Shown in pieces: positions 61,533-64,000 of a stretch of DNA of 64,000 nucleotides. The stretch spans positions 62,001-126,000 of the forward strand of contig JAFSOC010000008.1 of assembly GCA_017447185.1 (NCBI GenBank). Direction: 5' to 3'. The position numbers were made by a program, and so were the translations under genes. Position 1 is the stretch's first letter; the number at the start of each line of letters is the position of its first letter. The notes beneath the pieces were generated by a model. It was not told where the DNA came from and did no database searches. It worked only from the letters and a program-made list of their open reading frames with translations. This DNA comes from Clostridia bacterium (GTDB taxonomy: Bacteria; Bacillota; Clostridia; Christensenellales; Aristaeellaceae).

Positions 61533-63998
61533 TCAGCGGAGGAAGCCTTCCACACGGTTCCCGTTATCATCCGCGGATACTTTCAGATCGGACGCGACGT
61601 GCCGCAGCAGGAGCACCGGCACGGATTCCGCGTCGGAGAGCGGATCCCAGGCGTCGCCGCCGAAGGATACCGTGAAGGAGATTTCCTCATTCGCCTTGGC
61701 GTATTCAAACGCCAGGGTGATTTCATTATAATCCTTCCGGTGGCAGGAGATCCGTTCAATGCACAGCTCCTCCAGCACGGTCAGCATCCCGCGCTGCAGG
61801 TTCACAGGAACCATATGTTTCCGGAAGAAGTTATCCATTTCTTCGATCTGGCTGCTGAAATCGCTGTCTCCCTCCCGGAGGGTAAAGGACAGGGACTTCA
61901 GGTGCTGGATGAACTGGCGGGTCCTGGCCTTCTGCGGATTCTCAAACAGCTGGGCGGGACTGCCTTCCTCGTAAATCACACCCTCATCCATATAGAAGAC
62001 GCGGGTGGATACATTCTTCGCAAACTTCATTTCATGGGTGACGACCAGCATGGTGGTTCCGTGCTGCGCCAGGTTCCGGATGACGGCCAGTACTTCCTCC
62101 ACCATGGTGGGATCCAGGGCGGAAGTGGGCTCGTCGAACAGGACGATCTGGGGGTCCATGGCGATGGTCCGGGCGATGGCGGCACGCTGCTGCTGGCCGC
62201 CGGACATCTCCGCGGGATAGCTGAGGGCCTTTCCGGAGAGGCCGACGGTCTCCAGGAGCTGCATGGACCGCTCATACGCTTCCTGGCGGCTGCGCTTCAG
62301 CAGCACGGTCTGGGCCAGCATGACATTTTCGACCACCGTCAGGTGCTGGAAGAGGTTGAAAGACTGGAAGACCATGCCCACATGCTGGCGGAGCTGATTC
62401 AGGTTATAGCCCGCCGCGGAGGTGTCCTCGCCGTGGAAGAGGATCCGTCCCCTATCCGGGATCTCCAGGCGGTTGATCAGGTTCAGGAAGGTGCTCTTGC
62501 CGGTTCCGGAGGGGCCGATGACGGAGATCACGTCCCCGGCACTGACGATGCAGCTGACATCCTTCAGCGGCTCCACGCCCTCATACTTCTTGGCCAGATG
62601 CTCAATCTCCAGCAGCTTCTCCCCGGGGGTGACGGCAGGCGCTTTCCGGGTGACACCGGGGGTGCCTGCGGCCGCATCCCGGTTGATACCCCTGAGGGCA
62701 TGGCGGGGAGAACGGTTCTGCAGGCGGCTGGTGCCGGCCCGCATCAGGATGATCAGCATATTGGACAGCAGGAAATAGATCAGCGCTGTGGTGATCAGCG
62801 GGAAGAAGGCATCAAAGGTACGGCTGCGGATAATATCCGAAACCTTGGTCAGCTCCATGACGGAGATATATCCGGCAATGGACGTCGCCTTCACCATGGA
62901 GACCAGCTGGCCGCTGTAAACCGGCAGGATGTGCTTCATGGCCTGGGGAAGCACCACTCGGAAGAAACTCTGGGACCTGGTGAAGCCCAGCGCCTTGGCA
63001 GCCCGCGCCTGGCCGGCGGGAACGGCTTCAATACCGCTGCGGAAGATTTCGGAGGCGTAAGCGGCAAAATCCACCGAGAAGCCAATGACGCAGATGACCA
63101 GGGCCGTCAGGCCGCTGTTGGTGAAAACTACGTAATAGAGGACCATCAGGAGCACAGTGATGGGGATGCCCTGGATGACCCGGATATACATCCTGGAAAA
63201 GGCAAGGGCAAAAGGATTTTTGCTCATCCGCATCCAGCAGATCAGGGCGCCGAGCAGCGTTCCGATAACGCCGGAGACCAGGGCCAGGATCAGGGTGGTT
63301 CCCAGGGCGTTGAGGAGCATCTTCCAGCGATCTTCCCGGATGAAATTGCTGAAGAAGCCGTCCCGTATCCGCTTGATGAACTGGGATGCCTTGGAAACGG
63401 ACGCCGTCACCGGCGGGTTTTTCACCACGATATAGATTTCGCTGCTGGTGACCGGATCCGTAATACTGATCTGTTTCAGGCGTTCCTCGGTAATATACAG
63501 GGTATCCGCCATTATGTCGTAGGTGCCGGCATTGAGCCCGGCCACCTCCGCGGCGTAATCGCAGCACTCGAACCGGGGCGTATATCCGGTGCGGGAACAG
63601 AAATCGCTGATCAGCTCGACAAAATGTCCCGTCAGATTGGTTCCGGAATAATAGCTCTTCGGGAACCAGGTTCCGGAGGTGGCGACCCGGAGGGTGCCTT
63701 TTTCACCGGTGAAGGTATAGTGCAGGGCGGCGTCCGCGTCCGAGGTCATTGTACTCCACTTTACCGCCAGCTTTTCCAGATCGCCACTGGCAGTGATTTC
63801 CCGGAGGTAACTGTTGAATTCCTGTTTGATCTTATCCCCCTGCGCATTTTTCTGTGTGCCGAAACCGTAGGAGACGGAAGAAAGGGGCGTACTGATGTAG
63901 GCCAGGTCGTCATAATTGTCGCTGACCATGGACAGCTGGGTATAATAGGCGGCAGCCGCGTCCGCCTTTCCGGTTTCCAGCGCGAGGAACATATCCGT
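61533..63998 (-). CDS. Fused amino-acid ABC importer (binding protein, permease, ATPase, GHKL-like domain), 5' end outside window
   Basis: At least 819 residues; the frame is open at the window edge. Residues below are counted from the Met at 63992. Residues 1-85 are the end of an SBP_bac_3 domain, and 98-195 look like the first lobe of a second one ([13 protein letters not shown] ... [17 protein letters not shown]). A polar-amino-acid permease spans 225-420 with the EAA loop [20 protein letters not shown]. The ATPase spans about 460-690: GPSGTGKST (493-501), MSGGQQQR (596-603), [10 protein letters not shown] (Glu621). Residues 715-819 are an extra domain ([25 protein letters not shown]) resembling a GHKL/anti-sigma-type ATPase fold. 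All four importer parts thus share one chain. The substrate should be a polar amino acid. Confidence 0.85.
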   Translation of the reverse strand, partial: TDMFLALETGKADAAAAYYTQLSMVSDNYDDLAYISTPLSSVSYGFGTQKNAQGDKIKQEFNSYLREITASGDLEKLAVKWSTMTSDADAALHYTFTGEKGTLRVATSGTWFPKSYYSGTNLTGHFVELISDFCSRTGYTPRFECCDYAAEVAGLNAGTYDIMADTLYITEERLKQISITDPVTSSEIYIVVKNPPVTASVSKASQFIKRIRDGFFSNFIREDRWKMLLNALGTTLILALVSGVIGTLLGALICWMRMSKNPFALAFSRMYIRVIQGIPITVLLMVLYYVVFTNSGLTALVICVIGFSVDFAAYASEIFRSGIEAVPAGQARAAKALGFTRSQSFFRVVLPQAMKHILPVYSGQLVSMVKATSIAGYISVMELTKVSDIIRSRTFDAFFPLITTALIYFLLSNMLIILMRAGTSRLQNRSPRHALRGINRDAAAGTPGVTRKAPAVTPGEKLLEIEHLAKKYEGVEPLKDVSCIVSAGDVISVIGPSGTGKSTFLNLINRLEIPDRGRILFHGEDTSAAGYNLNQLRQHVGMVFQSFNLFQHLTVVENVMLAQTVLLKRSRQEAYERSMQLLETVGLSGKALSYPAEMSGGQQQRAAIARTIAMDPQIVLFDEPTSALDPTMVEEVLAVIRNLAQHGTTMLVVTHEMKFAKNVSTRVFYMDEGVIYEEGSPAQLFENPQKARTRQFIQHLKSLSFTLREGDSDFSSQIEEMDNFFRKHMVPVNLQRGMLTVLEELCIERISCHRKDYNEITLAFEYAKANEEISFTVSFGGDAWDPLSDAESVPVLLLRHVASDLKVSADDNGNRVEGFLR

Positions 63999-64000
63999 GA

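Overview
The window looks like chromosomal DNA of a GC-rich member of the Clostridia (Bacillota). Supporting evidence: a Bacillota-type S10-spc ribosomal operon with zinc-ribbon S14 and L36, a KOW-domain RNA-binding gene between map and infA, a long-form HPF, a WalJ/YycJ-type hydrolase, a GerMN (GerM-like, spore-related) protein, LplB/LplC-type sugar permeases and a YesM/YesN-type two-component system. Several traits recall uncultured gut or rumen Christensenellales-like lineages, but that placement is inference; a 16S or marker-gene comparison would settle it.

Layout. 0-10.3 kb: GerMN protein, HtrA-type protease with a Gly/Tyr/Asn-rich loop, prs, a phosphodiester-glycosidase-like protein and rpiB, a metal ABC transporter with AzlCD, and chromosome-type parAB. 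10.5-13.8 kb: sugar transferase, split transketolase and LicD (cell-surface glycan genes). 13.8-16.5 kb: WalJ and an ABC-F protein. 16.9-29.6 kb: one long ribosomal operon, rpsJ to rpmJ, with secY, adk, map and infA. It stops at rpmJ, without the usual rpsM-rpsK-rpsD-rpoA-rplQ. 29.7-35.6 kb: a small membrane protein, uvrC, a conserved hypothetical, an M20 dipeptidase and a second ABC-F protein with one degenerate ATP site.

35.6-50.7 kb is a sugar-phosphorolysis region: a cellobiose-phosphorylase-type GH94 enzyme, then a divergent locus. On the minus strand are two LplB/LplC-like permeases and a lipoprotein binding protein. On the plus strand are nagA, an N,N'-diacetylchitobiose-phosphorylase-type GH94 enzyme, a phosphohexomutase, and a histidine kinase, extra binding protein and AraC-type response regulator. 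Together they read as uptake of chitin disaccharide, phosphorolysis to GlcNAc and GlcNAc-1-P, conversion to GlcNAc-6-P and deacetylation, under a three-component sensing system.

50.9-53.7 kb: HPF, a small zinc-ribbon protein, a DUF368 (PopT-type) lipid-carrier transporter and a seven-gene tRNA operon. 53.8-57.9 kb is accessory: an AT-richer HTH/kinase pair just after the tRNAs, a GNAT acetyltransferase, a methyltransferase, a gene remnant and a Nudix-HD fusion. 57.9-64 kb: an AraC regulator, a three-gene ABC-2 exporter, and the 3' part of a giant amino-acid ABC importer that fuses binding protein, permease, ATPase and a C-terminal GHKL-like domain. Short intergenic repeats of two families (TTAGTTG-type heptamers and a TCGAC...TGACA motif) are scattered in gaps between genes. 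No IS element, CRISPR array or rRNA gene was seen.
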